In this document: positions 12,487-24,309 of the stretch, piece after piece
Position numbering within the stretch: position 1 is the stretch's first letter
Layout of the letters: each line of letters starts with the position of its first letter
DNA from: Bubalus kerabau
Lineage: Eukaryota > Chordata > Mammalia > Artiodactyla > Bovidae
Length of the DNA: 64,000 nt
Reading direction: 5' to 3'
NCBI RefSeq assembly: GCF_029407905.1
Contig: NC_073626.1
Location: 78,519,482-78,583,481 of the forward strand
Notes under the pieces: model-generated
What the model was told of the DNA's origin: nothing
The model's database searches: none
Seen by the model: only the letters and a program-made list of their open reading frames with translations
Position numbers and translations under genes: made by a program

Positions 12487-12829
12487 GGCTTCTCTGGTGG
12501 CTCAGAGGAGAAGGCAATGGCAACCCATTCCAGTACTCTTGCCTGGAAAATCCCACAGATGAAGGAGCCTGGTAGGCTGCAGTCCATGGGGTCACGAAGA
12601 GTTGGATACAACTGAGCATGGCTCAGATGGTAAAGAATCCACCTGCAATGAGGAAGACCTGGATTCAATCTCTGAGTCGGGAAGATTCCCTGAAGGAGGG
12701 CATGGCAACCCACTCCAGTATGTTTGCCTGGAGAATGCCCATGGACAGAGGATCCTGGTGGGTTATAGTCCATGGGGTCACAAAGAGTCAGACATAACTG
12801 AGCAACTAAGCACAGCACAGCACAGCACA
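12487..12829 (+). mobile_element. Two Bov-tA SINE units in tandem
   Basis: The first unit (12487-12618) is missing part of its head. The second (12619-12829) follows immediately and ends in (cagca)n. The short flanks caagatca/acaagatca suggest one insertion event. Confidence 0.85.
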
Positions 12830-12839
12830 AGATCATAAT

Positions 12840-13262
12840 AGTTCCAGGAAAAGGAAATACAAATTTCTCTTAGATGTATAAAAGGCATGGTCTTATCCTT
12901 ACTAAAAGATACAAATTGAAATTATAAGATATTATTTTCAACTATCAGATAGATAAGTATAAATGCATTTGGTGAGAATGTGAAAATATAGTCATGCTCC
13001 TACAGTTCTGGAGTTTAAATGGATACAAACTCTATGCTAGGAGTTGGGGGAGGGCATATGATCTAGTAATTCAATCTCTAGGAGGTTACAATACAGATAT
13101 ACTCAGGTGTGAAATGACATTGCAATATTGTAATGACAAATAATTGGATAGAATTTAAAGGCCCATCTTTGGGGACCAGTTAAATCAATTTCATATAATA
13201 GATCCTTATGCAGCCTTTTAAAAGAATGAAAATTCTTTATATGTATGGATTTGGAACAATAT
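12840..13262 (+). mobile_element. Ancient L1M 3' region (tentative)
   Basis: Old L1 3'-type sequence ('tcaactatcagatagataag', 'gatctagtaattcaatctct'). Confidence 0.55.
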
Positions 13263-13440
13263 GCAAACATATTATTAAGGACTTCCGAATGGTGTTATGA
13301 CTGATTAGGTGCACAGAGGCCCTCCTTCTGCTAAGGAACAACTAGACCTTGGATAGGACCCAACTCTTTGAGGCATTGTTGGTCTCTCAAGAGATCGGGG
13401 AGGTTTCTGAAGACCCTCTCGTTCCAAAAATCAAAATAAA
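13263..13440. other. Unrecognised unit ending in an A-rich tail
   Basis: A moderate-GC block between two L1M relics that ends 'aaatcaaaataaaac', like a retroposed RNA. I cannot match it to a family. Confidence 0.3.
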
Positions 13441-13559
13441 ACTAGAGTTGTTCTGAGGTAAATGATGATAGTAGTAACACTGTTATCAGGATACTGGGGC
13501 TTTGGCCAGTAGAAGATTGAAAAGAACGAACTGAGCCAAGACCCTGAAGTGACCCCAGA

Positions 13560-14774
13560 ATGATGGTTTCTTTGGCTACCCAAAAATAAGTTCCAGGTGG
13601 ATTAAAACCTAAATAAGACATAACTATAATGCTCTTAAAAGAATGGAGGAGAGTATATCACAGCCCCCAGACAGTAAAGAATTTATAAAAGATGATGCAA
13701 ACAATTGCAAGTACAAAATAAAGACTGATAAATTTAACCACATTAAGATTAAGAAATTTTGTTCCTCAAAAGACTGTATTTTTAGTTATTGGTAGGTATT
13801 ATTAGAATAAAAAAAGAAAGGTCATGAGAAGGTATTTGCAGTACGTATAATCAGCAAAGCCTAGTGAGCATTACTATTACAAACTGATAGCAGAAACAGT
13901 CAAATAGAAAAATGGGTAAGACTTTAACAGGTACTATACAAAAGGTGATATCCAAATGATCAATAAACATGATCCTTAGTAATTAGGGAAGTACACGTTA
14001 AAACTACAATGGGCTACACACCTATCAGATTAGAAAAATAAAAGTCTGACAATATTAAGTGTTGGAGAGAAAACCGGGACAATAGGAACATCCAAACAAT
14101 GTTGGTGAGATGTAAATTAGTATCATCTTCCTGAAAATATCATGTGGCATCCAATAAAGTTGAACATATTTGTAACCCCAGCCCAACAATTTAAATTCAA
14201 GATCTATACCTTAGAGAAATACATGCAGATGTGCATCTGAATATATGTATAAGAATGTTCACAGGAGTATTGTTATTAATTGGCCCAAACTGGAAGTAAC
14301 CCAAAAGCCACCAACAGCAGAATGGATAAATAAAATTTTGGTACAACTGAATATTATACAGTAATAAATATCAACTAAAATGCAGGCAAAAGGAATAAGT
14401 TGGAGATACATAAACAAATCTTACATACCTAATGTTGAGTTAAAAAAAAAAAGCAGGATACAAAACAGTACATTCAATGTGATTATATACTTTAAGTTTA
14501 AAAAGAGGCAAAAGTAAATCCTTATGTTTAAAAATGCACACAGAGGTAGTAAGGTGGTACATTTATAAAGAAAAGCAAGGAAATTACTACAAGTCATTGG
14601 ATGATGGTTATATCCTGGGGGATAGATAGAACTGTGATCAGAAAGGCACACATATGTGGGCTCCTCGAGTGCTGATAATATTCTATTTCTTGACCTGGAG
14701 GATGGGTTATGTGGTTGTTTTGTGGTTATTTTTTGAATTATGCTTTTTTCCCACAATGCATGTTATACTTCACA
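13560..14774 (+). mobile_element. Ancient L1 ORF2 C-terminus and 3' end
   Basis: 'aaaatgggtaagactttaac', 'cctatcagattagaaaaata' and 'aagaatgttcacaggagtat' are typical L1 C-terminal and 3' sequences. Stops throughout. Confidence 0.75.
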
Positions 14775-15258
14775 GTTTAATATTTCAAAAAAGAAACTAA
14801 AGGAACTCACCACTAAGATAAACAAGCCACAAGAAAGTACCAGGAATGAATAGGCAAATTCCAGGGGAAAGTAGAACTTTTCAAGTCTACATGGAAAATT
14901 AAGGCAAAACTGACCAAAAGCTGGACCACAACGCAAGTCTCAACAAATTTCAAAGTGAAATAATACTGAGCATATTCTCTGACCACAGTGGAAGTCAGCT
15001 AGAAATAAAATTATCAGTAGAAAATTCACACATTTGTAAATTAAGAAACACATCTCTAAATCGTCCATTGTTCAAGCAAAAAATCATAAGGGTGCTAGAA
15101 AATATTTTAAATGGAGTAACACTGAAAATACCACCTGTCACAAGTTGTGAGGTGCAGCAAAAGCCATGTTGAGAGGGATATTTACAGCACATAAAATCCA
15201 CATATTAGGAAAGAAGGAAGATGGAGAAACTTACGGTCTAAAAATTTCTCATGAGATT
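14775..15258 (+). mobile_element. Old L1 ORF2, first visible segment
   Basis: Matches the L1 ORF2 stretch 'tctctgaccacagtggaagt', 'gagagggatatttacagcac' and 'attagaaaaacagc'. It is interrupted at 15259 by the SMC6 retrocopy and resumes at 23234. Confidence 0.8.
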
Positions 15259-15689
15259 AGAAAAACAGCAGAGGCAGGTGCAGAGCGCCGTGGAGCAGGC
15301 ACGCGGTTGCTCGTGGGCCGGAGGAGGCCAGGCAAGGCCCAGACATCCTCAGGGTGGCCTTCATATCTGGTTGTACCATGACAGTCCCTCCTATCGGTTC
15401 CTTGAGGACACTCTAACTTGTCTGAGACTTGATGGCTAAAGAGAGGAAGAAAATTTCTTCTCTCTCAAGAGTTGGGGGATTTACATAAAGTGAGGAAAAT
15501 GAATGTACAGTTTCTCTCACTAATGACACTTCTACTTTGCAGCAGAAATTAGGACAATTGAGAGTATTTAGCTAAGAAACTTCAAGTGTCGTTTGATACT
15601 TAGACCTTTTAAATTTGGTTCTAATATCAGCTTTATTATTGGCAACAATGGAACTCAGCAGCTATCTCAATAACATTAAGAAACAGTGG

Positions 15690-15950
15690 CTAAGTCACTT
15701 TAGTCGTGTCCGACTCTGTGCGACCCCATGGACGGCAGCCCGCCAGGCTCCCCTGTCCCTGGGATTCTCCAGGCAAGAACACTGGAGTGGGTTGCCATTT
15801 CCTTCTCCAATGCATGAAAGTGAAAAGTCAAAGTGAAGTCGCTCAGTCGTGTCCGACTCTTAGCGACCCCATGGACTGTAGCCTACCAGGCTCCTCTGTC
15901 CATGGGATATTCCAGGCAAGAGTACTGGAGTGGGGTGCCATTGCCTTCTC
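15690..15950 (-). mobile_element. BOV-A2 SINE in the SMC6 pseudogene
   Basis: Two tandem BOV-A2-type units in minus orientation. A perfect 12-bp TSD aagaaacagtgg lies at 15678-15689 and 15951-15962. Removing it restores the SMC6 reading ITLRNSGGDA. Confidence 0.93.
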
Positions 15951-16839
15951 AAGAAACAGTGGAGGTGATGCCAAATGTGTTTGGTGACTCTAGCTGTGTG
16001 ACATCCCAGCAGCATGGACAGAAAAGAAAGTCAGTCTTACAAACTAAAAAGTGAATCACGAACCGTGGCTTCTACTAGGAAAGAAGAACTGATTGTAGTT
16101 CTTGATCATTTCAACATACAGGTGGATAATCTCATTTCAGTTTAACACAAGAGATAAGCAACCAGTTATAGCTGTCTAAACTGAGGGAAACAAATATAAA
16201 TTCTCCATGAGAGCAACCCAACTTGAGCAGATGAAGGAAGGTTATTTATACATTATGGAAACAAAAGAAAGAACAAGGAGTAGATAGATCAAGGAAGAGT
16301 AATTTATTGAACTAAACCACCAGTATTTAGAGAAAGAAGAATATTTTCAAAGTACTGCTAGTTTAAGTACATTGAAGACTAATTTAAGATTCTTGAAACA
16401 TGAAATGGTTTGGGCAGTGATCAATTAAACAGAAAAACAATGGAATGCTATGGAAGATAATATAAAAATTAGAGAAGATCCTGCTGCTAGACTTGACAGG
16501 AAAATGAAGACCAACAGGTCAAACTTAATGAAGCAGAAAAAAAAAATACAAGGATATTCAAGATAAAACAGAAAATATTAGTGAAGAGACAAATGCATGA
16601 ACACCAGAATGTATAGTATTGAAAGCAGATAGATGTTACTCCTAAGAAAAGAGCCTATAATGAAACTAAAGTTTTATACAATCATTCCCTAAAAAAAATC
16701 CAAATCTGTATAGAACATTAAAGAAAGATGATGAGCAGCTTTTCAAAAGAATTGAAGAACTGAAAAAAAAAGGTACAATCAATCTTTGGAACTTAAGCTG
16801 AAAGGCAAAAAAATTACCTTGGTTAAAGAAAGAGTGTAA

Positions 16840-17209
16840 CCTAGTCATACTGAGTCAAGTAAATCAGACAAAGACAAATATCGTATGACATCGCTTAGAT
16901 GAGGAATCTAGAAGAATGGTACAAGTGAACTCATTTACCAAACAGAAATAGAGTCATAGATGTAGAAAACATATTTATGGTTACTGGGGGGAAATGGAGG
17001 AAGGATAAACTGGGAGATCGAGACCGACATATATACACTGCTATATATAAAATAGATAACTAATAAGGACCTATTGGACAACACAGGGAATTCTTCTCAA
17101 AACCCCAACATGACTTATATGGGAAAAGAATCTAAAAAAAAGTGGATATGGAAGCTAATACAGCATTTTAAATCAACTATATTTGAATAAAAATTATATA
17201 TATATAAGA
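16840..17209 (+). mobile_element. 5'-truncated L1 3' end in the SMC6 pseudogene
   Basis: The 3' terminal segment of a bovine-type L1 ends in an AT-rich tail. It is flanked by the perfect TSD aaagagtgtaa (16829-16839, 17210-17220). Excision restores the SMC6 reading KITLVKERVK. Confidence 0.9.
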
Positions 17210-18409
17210 AAAGAGTGTAAAGGCCTTATAGGTTCAAAGAAGTTCAGTCAACCAAGAGATTGAACAGTTTCAGCAAGCCAAAGGAAACATACCAGAATTT
17301 AGGGAGAAGAATGAGATGTGAAGTATATACTGAGCTATATAATCAGAGGCAACTGAAAGAAAGTAATAACGGTTGACTAAAAGGATTTGGCCCTCATGTT
17401 CTGACTCTTCTTGAAGCCAGAGATGATGCTTATTGAAGTGGACATTTTACCTATAAACCTGTCGGCTCTTCAGGCTCTTTCATTCATCCTGGGGACGCTG
17501 AGCTTGCTCTAGCTATTGAATCTTGCTTAAAGGACTTCCGCAAGCCTATTGTTGCCATAATCATGCTGAGGAAAGAACGCTTCAGGCACGGATGAAAAGG
17601 TTTTATTCACTAGGGACCTCACAGCCACAGACAATAGTTTCTGAGTTTGGGAATAAGACGTATGGTGTTAGATAGAGCTGCTTATCATCCAGTTTCCAAC
17701 CGTTCTGACAGCTATAGAAATAGAAAATGCAGTTGTTACAAATAGTCTAACTGACATGAGAGATATAGAGACAGTGCTACTAATCAAAAATAATTGCGTA
17801 GCTTGTGCAGTAATGCAGTCCCAAAGCTACCCGAAAATTGTAGCTTTTACTGCTGATGGTGATCAAGTCTTTGTGGGATGTTATTATTTACTTGAAAATA
17901 AGACTTGAGTTTCTAAGCAGAAATGTGGATTTATTTCAAACTGACTTGGAGAAGAAGGTTGAAAATACATAAGCCCAGATAACAAATTTTCAGCAACACT
18001 TGTCTATTCTTGAAGAGTATATTAAACACAATGAAAGTTTTCTTAGAAGTTGCCAACTAGATTGTAAAGTGTTAGGATGAAATTAAGAAAAACTCTTTCT
18101 AAAATGTAGGAACTTGAGAATATAAAAGAATCCTAGTCTGTAGATGTTGAAACCTCGGAAGATGAAGTTCAAGAAAATAAAATGAAAATGAAAATTGTTG
18201 AGAAAAATATGGAACAACAAAAGAAAGCATGGAGCCTCTTAAAAGTCTGAAATAAGAAGCAGAAAACAAGTATGCTGTAATTAAACTGAAAATTAAACAG
18301 TAGCAGATCCACTTAAAGATGAATTAAACCTTGCTGATTCTGAAGTGGCTAACCAAAAACAAGAGAAATGGCATTGTGAAGCAAAACAAAAAGAATGCTT
18401 GGATACTTT

Positions 18410-20825
18410 AAATATTTTTAAAGTTTTTTTTTTCTATTCTTTGCAGCCAAAGATGGAGAAGCTCTATACAGTCAGCAAAAACAAGACCAGGAGCTGACTG
18501 TGGCTCAGATCATGAACTCTTTATTACCAAATTCAGACTTAAATTGAAGAAAGTAGGGCAAACCACTAGACCATTCAGGTATGACCTAAATCAAATCCCT
18601 TATGATTATACAGTGGAAGTGAGAAATAGATTTAAGGGCCTAGATCTGATAGATAGAGTGCCTGATGAACTATGGACGGAGGTTTGTGACATTGTACAGG
18701 AGACAGGGATCAAGACCATTCCCATGGAAAAGAAATGCAAAAAAGCAAAATGGCTGTCTGGCGAGGCCTTACAAATAGCTGTGAAAAGAAGAGAAGCAAA
18801 AAGGAAAGATATAAGCATCTGAATGCAGAATTCCAAAGAATAGCAAGAAGAGATAAGAAAGCCTTCCTCAGCAATCAATGCAAAGAAATAGAGGAAAACA
18901 ACAGGATGGGAAAGACTAGAGATCTCTTCAAGAAAAATTAGAGATACCAAGAGAACATTTCATGCAAAGATGGGCTCGATAAAGGACAGAAATGGTATGG
19001 ACCTAACAGAAGCAGAAGATATTAAGAAGAGGTGGCAAGAATACACAGAAGAACTGTACAAAAAAGATCTTCATGACCCAGATAATCATGATAGTGTGAT
19101 CACTCATCTAGAGCCAGACATTCTGGAATGTGAAGTCAAGTGGGCCTTAGAAAGCATCACTACGAACAAAGCTAGTGGAGGTGATGGAATTCCAGTTGAG
19201 CTATTTCAAATCCCGAAAGATGATGCTGTGAAAGTGCTGCACTCAATATGCCAGCAAATTTGGAAAACTCAGCAGTGGCCACAGGACTAGAAAAGGTCAG
19301 TTTTCATTCCAATCCCAAAGAAAGGCAATGCCAAAGAATGCTCAAACTACCGCACAATTGCACTCATCTCACATGCTAGTAAAGTAATGCTCAAAATTCT
19401 CCAAGCCAGGCTTCAACAATATGTTAACAGTGAACTTCCTGATGTTCAAGCTGGTTTTAGAAAAGGCAGAGGAACCAGAGATCAAATTGCCAACATCCGC
19501 TGGATCATGGAAAAAGCAAGAGAGTTCCAGAAAAACATCTATTTCTGCTTTATTGACTATGCCAACACCTTTGACTGTGTGGATCACAATAAACTGTGGA
19601 AAATTCTGAAAGAGATGGGAATACCAGACCCCTGACCTGCCTCTTGAGAAATCTGTATGCAGGTCAGGAAGCAACTGTTAGAACTGGACATGGAACAACA
19701 GACTGGTTCCAAATAGGAAAAGGAGTATGTCAAGGCTGTATATTGTCACCCTGCTTATTTAACTTATATGCAGAGTACCTCATGAGAAATGCTGGACTGG
19801 AAGAAACACAAGCTGGAATCAAGATTGCCGGGAGAAATATCAATAACCTCAGATATGCAGATGACACCACCCTTGTGGCAGAAAGTGAAGAGGAACTCAA
19901 AAGCCTCTTGATGAAAGTGAAAGTGGAGAGTGAAAAAGTTGGCTTAAAGCTCAACATTCAGAAAACGAAGATCATGGCATCCGGTCCCATCACTTCATGG
20001 GAAATAGATGGAGAAAACAGTGGAAACAGTGTCAGACTTTATTTTTCGGGGCTCCAAAATCACTGCAGATGGTGACTGCAGCCATAAAATTAAAAGATGC
20101 TTACTCCTTGGAAGGTAAGTTATGACCAACCTAGATAGCATATTCAAAAGCAGAGACATTACTTTGCCAACAAAGGTCCGTCTAGTCAAGGCTATGGTTT
20201 TTCCAGTAGTCATGTATGGATGTGAGAGTTGGACTGTGAAGAAAGCTGAGTGCCGAAGAATTGATGCTTTTGAACTGTGGTGTTGGAGAAGACTCTTGAG
20301 AGTCCCTTGGACTGCAAGGAGATCCAACCAGTCCATTCTGAAGGAGATCAGCCCTGGGATTTCTTTGGAAGGAATGATGCTAAAGCTGAAACTCCAGTTC
20401 TTTGTCCGCCTCATGGGAAGAGTTGACTCATTGGAAAAGACTCTGGTGCTGGGAGGGATTGGGGGCAGGAGGAGAAGGGGACGACAAAGGATGAGATGGC
20501 TGGATGGCATCACTGACTCAATGGATGAGAGTCTGAGTGAACTCTGGGAATTGGTGATGGACAGGGAGGCCTGGTGCGCTGCGATTCATGGGGTCGCAAA
20601 GAGTCGGACATGACTGAGCAACTGAACTGAACTGAACTGAAAGGTTTTTTTCAATGTGGGTTATTTTGAAAGTCCTTATTGAATTTGTTACAATATTGCT
20701 TCTGTTTTACATTTTGTTTTTTTGGCCTCTGGGTATCTGAGATTTTTAGCTCCTGGCCAGGGATTGACCCCACATCCCCTGCACTGGAAAACAAAGTCAA
20801 CCACTGGACCACCAGGGAAGTCCTC
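18410..20825 (-). mobile_element. CHR-type tRNA SINE in the SMC6 pseudogene, split by BovB
   Basis: The T-rich tail is at 18410-18433 and the body at 20641-20825 ends in 'accaccagggaagtcc', the reverse complement of the tRNA-like head. The TSD tggatacttt lies at 18400-18409 and 20826-20835 in SMC6 sequence (reading LDTL). The BovB at 18434-20640 landed in the T-run. Confidence 0.85.
18434..20640 (+). mobile_element. BovB (RTE-clade) LINE, 5'-truncated, with reverse transcriptase
   Basis: A 2.2-kb 3' part of BovB carrying the endonuclease/RT linker, RT and C-terminal region. The YADD catalytic box is at 19854-19865, followed by TTLVAESEEELKSLLMKVKV. The C-terminal part includes VMYGCESWTVKKAECRRIDA and ELWCWRRLLRVPW. 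The coding sequence is split over several frames with stops (for example at 18939 and 19288), so it is dead. It ends in the diagnostic (actga)n tail. It is flanked by aaagtttttttttt and aaggttttttt, i.e. inside the T-run of the CHR SINE. BovB families are known to have entered ruminants by horizontal transfer. Confidence 0.95.
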
Positions 20826-20932
20826 TGGATACTTTGAAAAAAATAAGTGAAAACTAGATAGGAAAGAAAAAGAACTAGAGGAGAAAAAAGAAGATAAATC
20901 TGCCCAGAGAAAATAGAAGAAAAAAAGTTTAG

Positions 20933-22165
20933 CTGTCATCGTGGTTAGCCAGCGGAATGTCCACAGTGCGCGGGGCCTTCACCATGAGCATTCCTGCGTT
21001 GCGACGTCAGTGAGGAAGGTCAAGTTGCTGAGCTTCGCGCTTATTTGAAATCTAAAGGAGCTGAAATTTCATAAGAGAACTCTAAAGGTGGACTTCATGT
21101 AGATTTAGCTCAAATTATTGAAGCCAGTGATGTATGTCTGAAGGAAGATGATAAAGTCCTTGAAATTGTGATGAACAGCACAGTATCCCCCTGTTGATCC
21201 TGGAACCAGATAAGCAGGAAGTTCTGATTCAAAGCCTGTGTGAGAAACTGGTCAGATTTCAGGAAGGTGAACGTCCATCTCTGAGACTACAGTTGCTAAG
21301 CAATCTTTTCCATGGGATGGATAAGAATACTCCTGTAAGATATACAGCCTCACTATAGTTGCAGCCTCTTGTGGGGCCATCCAGTATATTCCAACTGAGC
21401 TGGATCAAGTTAGAAAATGGATTTCTGACTGGAACCTCACCACTTAAAAAAAACACACACACACTCTTTTAAGACTACATCATGAGGCACTTGCGGCTTG
21501 TAAGAAAAGTGATGCCGCATCAAAAGTTATGGTGGAATTGTTAGGCAGTTACATGCAGGACAATGCTTCCCAGGCTCGAGTTGATGCCCACAGGTATATT
21601 GTGCAAGCATTTAAGATCCAAATGCATTCCTTTCTGATCATCTTCTTACTTTAAAACCAGTCACGTTTTTGAAAGGCGAGCTTATGCATGATCTTTTAAC
21701 CGTTTTTGTGAGTGCTAAATTAGCATCATATGTCATTTCATCAGAATGATAAAGACTTCATTGATTCAGTTGGCCTACTACATGAACAGAATATGGCAAA
21801 AATGAGACTGCTTATTTTATGGGAATGGCAGTGGAAAATAAAGAAATTTCTTTTGACACAATGCAACAAGATCTTCAAATTGGAGCTGATGATATTGAAG
21901 CATTTGTTACTGATGTGGTAAGAACTAAAATGGTCTACTACAAAAGTGATCAAACCCAGAGAAAAGTAGTTGTCAGTCATAGCACACATCGGACATTTGG
22001 AAAACAACAATGCCAACAACTCTATGACACAATGCCTGGAAACAAGACTTGAACAAAATGAAAAACAGCCTTTTGAGTCTTTCTGACACCTGAATTTTTA
22101 CTCTGTATAATTTTGTTCTTTTTGGAAAATCTAAATCATAGTAAAACATAGGCTGAAATCTGAAA
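20933..22165 (+). pseudogene. EIF3M: EIF3M processed pseudogene nested inside the SMC6 pseudogene
   Basis: Intronless retrocopy of eIF3 subunit M (a PCI-domain subunit of translation initiation factor 3). The ATG equivalent is 20984 and the terminal codon TGA is 22091-22093; a short 3' UTR and an A-run follow (22163-22171). Conserved stretches include SLRLQLLSNLFHGMDKNTPV, ELDQVRKWISDWNLTT, LLHEQNMAKMRLL and VVVSHSTHRTFGKQQ. Early stops (for example within 50 nt of the ATG) and frameshifts make it non-functional. It has no introns, and SMC6 homology resumes right after it, so it inserted into the older SMC6 retrocopy. A likely TSD is aaaaagtttag (20922-20932) versus aaaaaatttag (about 22166-22176). 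Confidence 0.93.
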
Positions 22166-23233
22166 AAAAAATTTAGACAAGGAAATGAATAGATTAAGAC
22201 AAAAGATACAGGCTGAACATGCTAGTTTTGGAGATCACGAGGAAATAATGAGGCAGTACTGAGAAGCGTGAGAAACATATCTTGATCTAGGTAATAATGT
22301 AAAGACTTTTGAAAGGTTTATTAAATTACTAGAAGAAACAAGAACTCATAGATACAAAGCAAATCAATAATTTAGAAGGTCTTTGTAATACAAATTGTAC
22401 TTTGACAATTTATCTCAGCCAGCCTATTTATGGAAAAATGAATTTTGTCCACAAGAATGACACTGTTACTGTATCAATTCCGCCTGGGGAGAGAAACAAA
22501 GTTCCTTTCTATAACAGCAAGGCCTTATCCAGAGGTGAATGTTTTTGTTTTTGTTTTTCCCATGGCTTGTTTCATTCTTTCCCTATGGTCCATTGCTGAA
22601 TCTCCGTTCAGATGGCTGGACAAGTCTGATGTTCTACATGATACAGTTAACTAAAGGACATAATGAATATGATACTCAAGACAGCAGATTCCCAGTGTTT
22701 CAATTTATCTTGCTTACCCCTCAAAGCACAAGCTCACGTCTGTCAAGTAAACTGACAGACTGAGAATTCTTTGAATGTCTGATCCTGAAAGAGGATAAAT
22801 CACATTGCCTTTCTCACCTGTAACTCAATAGGAACAAGACAAAAGTTGATTTGTAACTTAGATGCCGTGTCCTCATGTTGAAAGATTTGCAAAGGGAAAA
22901 AAATTCAGGACTATTTGATGAAATAAAATGAAACCAAAAATATTCTAAAATAAAAAACTCTTTTATGCATCTTACCAGAATAAAATATATAAATAAGCCT
23001 AGAAAACCAACTACAATCAGTAAATTAAAATTACTTTACAAAAATCAATTTCATAGTACTGGTTTTAAATCTTTTTTTTTTTAACTGCCTATTTTAAGTT
23101 TTCTTTTTAGAAGTAAAATTTTGTACATACATTCATGTACATATCTGTTTGGTTTGGGTTCATTTCTATGATATTTTGTAAGAATTAAAAATTTGAGCAC
23201 CTGGAAACAAAAAAAAGAAAGAAAAATAGCAGA

Positions 23234-23334
23234 AATAAAACCCAAAGAAAGTGAAAGAAGGATAAAATAAAGCTAAAAGCAGAAATTCATGCAATAAAAA
23301 CATACATTTGATGGAAAGAATCAACACAGCTAAA
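23234..23334 (+). mobile_element. Old L1 ORF2, second segment
   Basis: Continuation of the L1 ORF2 broken at 15258, with L1-like 'gcagaaattcatgcaataaa' and 'aaagaatcaac'. It ends at a Bov-tA insertion and continues at 23573. Confidence 0.75.
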
Positions 23335-23564
23335 TGATGTGTGCTGTGTGATAAGTCCCTTCAGCTGTGTCCGACTCTTTGCAACCCTATGGACTGTGAC
23401 CCACCAGGCTCCTCTGTCCATGGGATTCTCCAGGCAACAATACTGGAGTGGGTTTCCATGACCTCCTCCAGGGAATCTTCCTGACCCAATGATAGAACCT
23501 GCATCTCTTATGTCTCCTGCATTGGCAGGCTGGTTCTTTACCACTAATGCCACCTGGGAAGCCC
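23335..23564 (-). mobile_element. Bov-tA SINE in the old L1
   Basis: tRNA-like head in minus orientation ('cacctgggaagcccc' at the right end). The TSD cagctaaa lies at 23327-23334 and 23565-23572. Confidence 0.9.
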
Positions 23565-23596
23565 CAGCTAAAAGAGAGTTCTTTGAAAAATGAAGA

Positions 23597-24309
23597 GAGT
23601 GAAAAAGTTGGCTTAAAGCTCAACATTCAGAAAACGAAGATCATGGCATCTGGTCCCATCACTTCATGGCAGATAGATGGGGAAACAATGGAAACAGTGT
23701 CAGACTTTATTTTTGGGGGCTCGAAAATCACTGCAGATGGTGATTGCAGCCATGAAATTAAAAGATGCTTACTCCTTGGAAGGAAAGTTATGACCAACCT
23801 AGATAGCATATTGAAAAGCAGAGACATTACTTTGCCAACAAAGGTACGTCTGGTCAAGGCTATGGTTTTTCCAGTGGTCATGTATGGATGTGATAGTTGG
23901 ACTGTGAAGAAAGCTGAGCGCTGAAGAATTGATGCTTTTGAACTGTGGTGTTCGAGAAGACTCTTGAGAGTCCTTTGGACTGCAAGGAGATCCAACCAGT
24001 CCATCCTAAAGGAAATCAGTCCTGGGTGTTCATTGGAGGGACTGATGCTGAAGCTGAAACTCTAATACTTTGGCTATCTCACGCGAAGAGTTGATTCATT
24101 GGAAAAGACCCTGATGCTGGGAGGGATTGGGGGCAGGAGGAGAAGGGGATGACAGAGGATGAGTTGGCTGGATGGCATCACCAACTCGACGGACATGAGT
24201 TTGAGTGAACTCCGGGAGATAGTAATTGACAGGGAGGCCTGGCGTGCTGCGATTCAATGGGTCGCAAAGAGTTGGACACAACTGAGTGACTGAACTGAAC
24301 TGAACTGAA
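23597..24309 (+). mobile_element. BovB 3' fragment
   Basis: 5'-truncated BovB beginning at SEKVGLKLNIQKTKIMASGP and ending in the (actga)n tail. The frame is broken at 23922 and beyond. It sits in the old L1 immediately after 'gttctttgaaaaa'. Confidence 0.93.

Larger units (their letters stand above)
15273..23219 (+). pseudogene. SMC6: SMC6 processed pseudogene, heavily interrupted
   Basis: Intronless retrocopy of SMC6 mRNA, the SMC5/6 complex ATPase. It includes a GC-rich 5' UTR (15273-15431), ATG at 15432, a coding equivalent to about 22849 and a 3' UTR with a poly(A) tail at about 23208-23219. Recognisable stretches include LDHFNIQVDN (near 16100), ELALAIESCLK (near 17500), CKLYFDNL-like (near 22390) and MSDPERG (near 22770). 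Flanks agaaaaacagcaga (15259-15272) and agaaaaatagcaga (23220-23233) are a 14-bp TSD with one mismatch. Many stops and frameshifts occur. At about 15650 the Walker A region is deleted: GNNG joins directly to NSAAISITLRN. It is interrupted by BOV-A2, L1, CHR plus BovB, and an EIF3M retrocopy. Not functional. Confidence 0.93.

Noticed and set aside
19596..20613. Open frames of about 160 codons encoding reverse transcriptase-like proteins
   Set aside because: They are pieces of a BovB LINE in different frames with stops; annotated as the mobile element, not as genes.
21730..22654. Several 60-90 codon frames suggesting small genes
   Set aside because: They are remnants of the EIF3M and SMC6 retrocopies, or their antisense.
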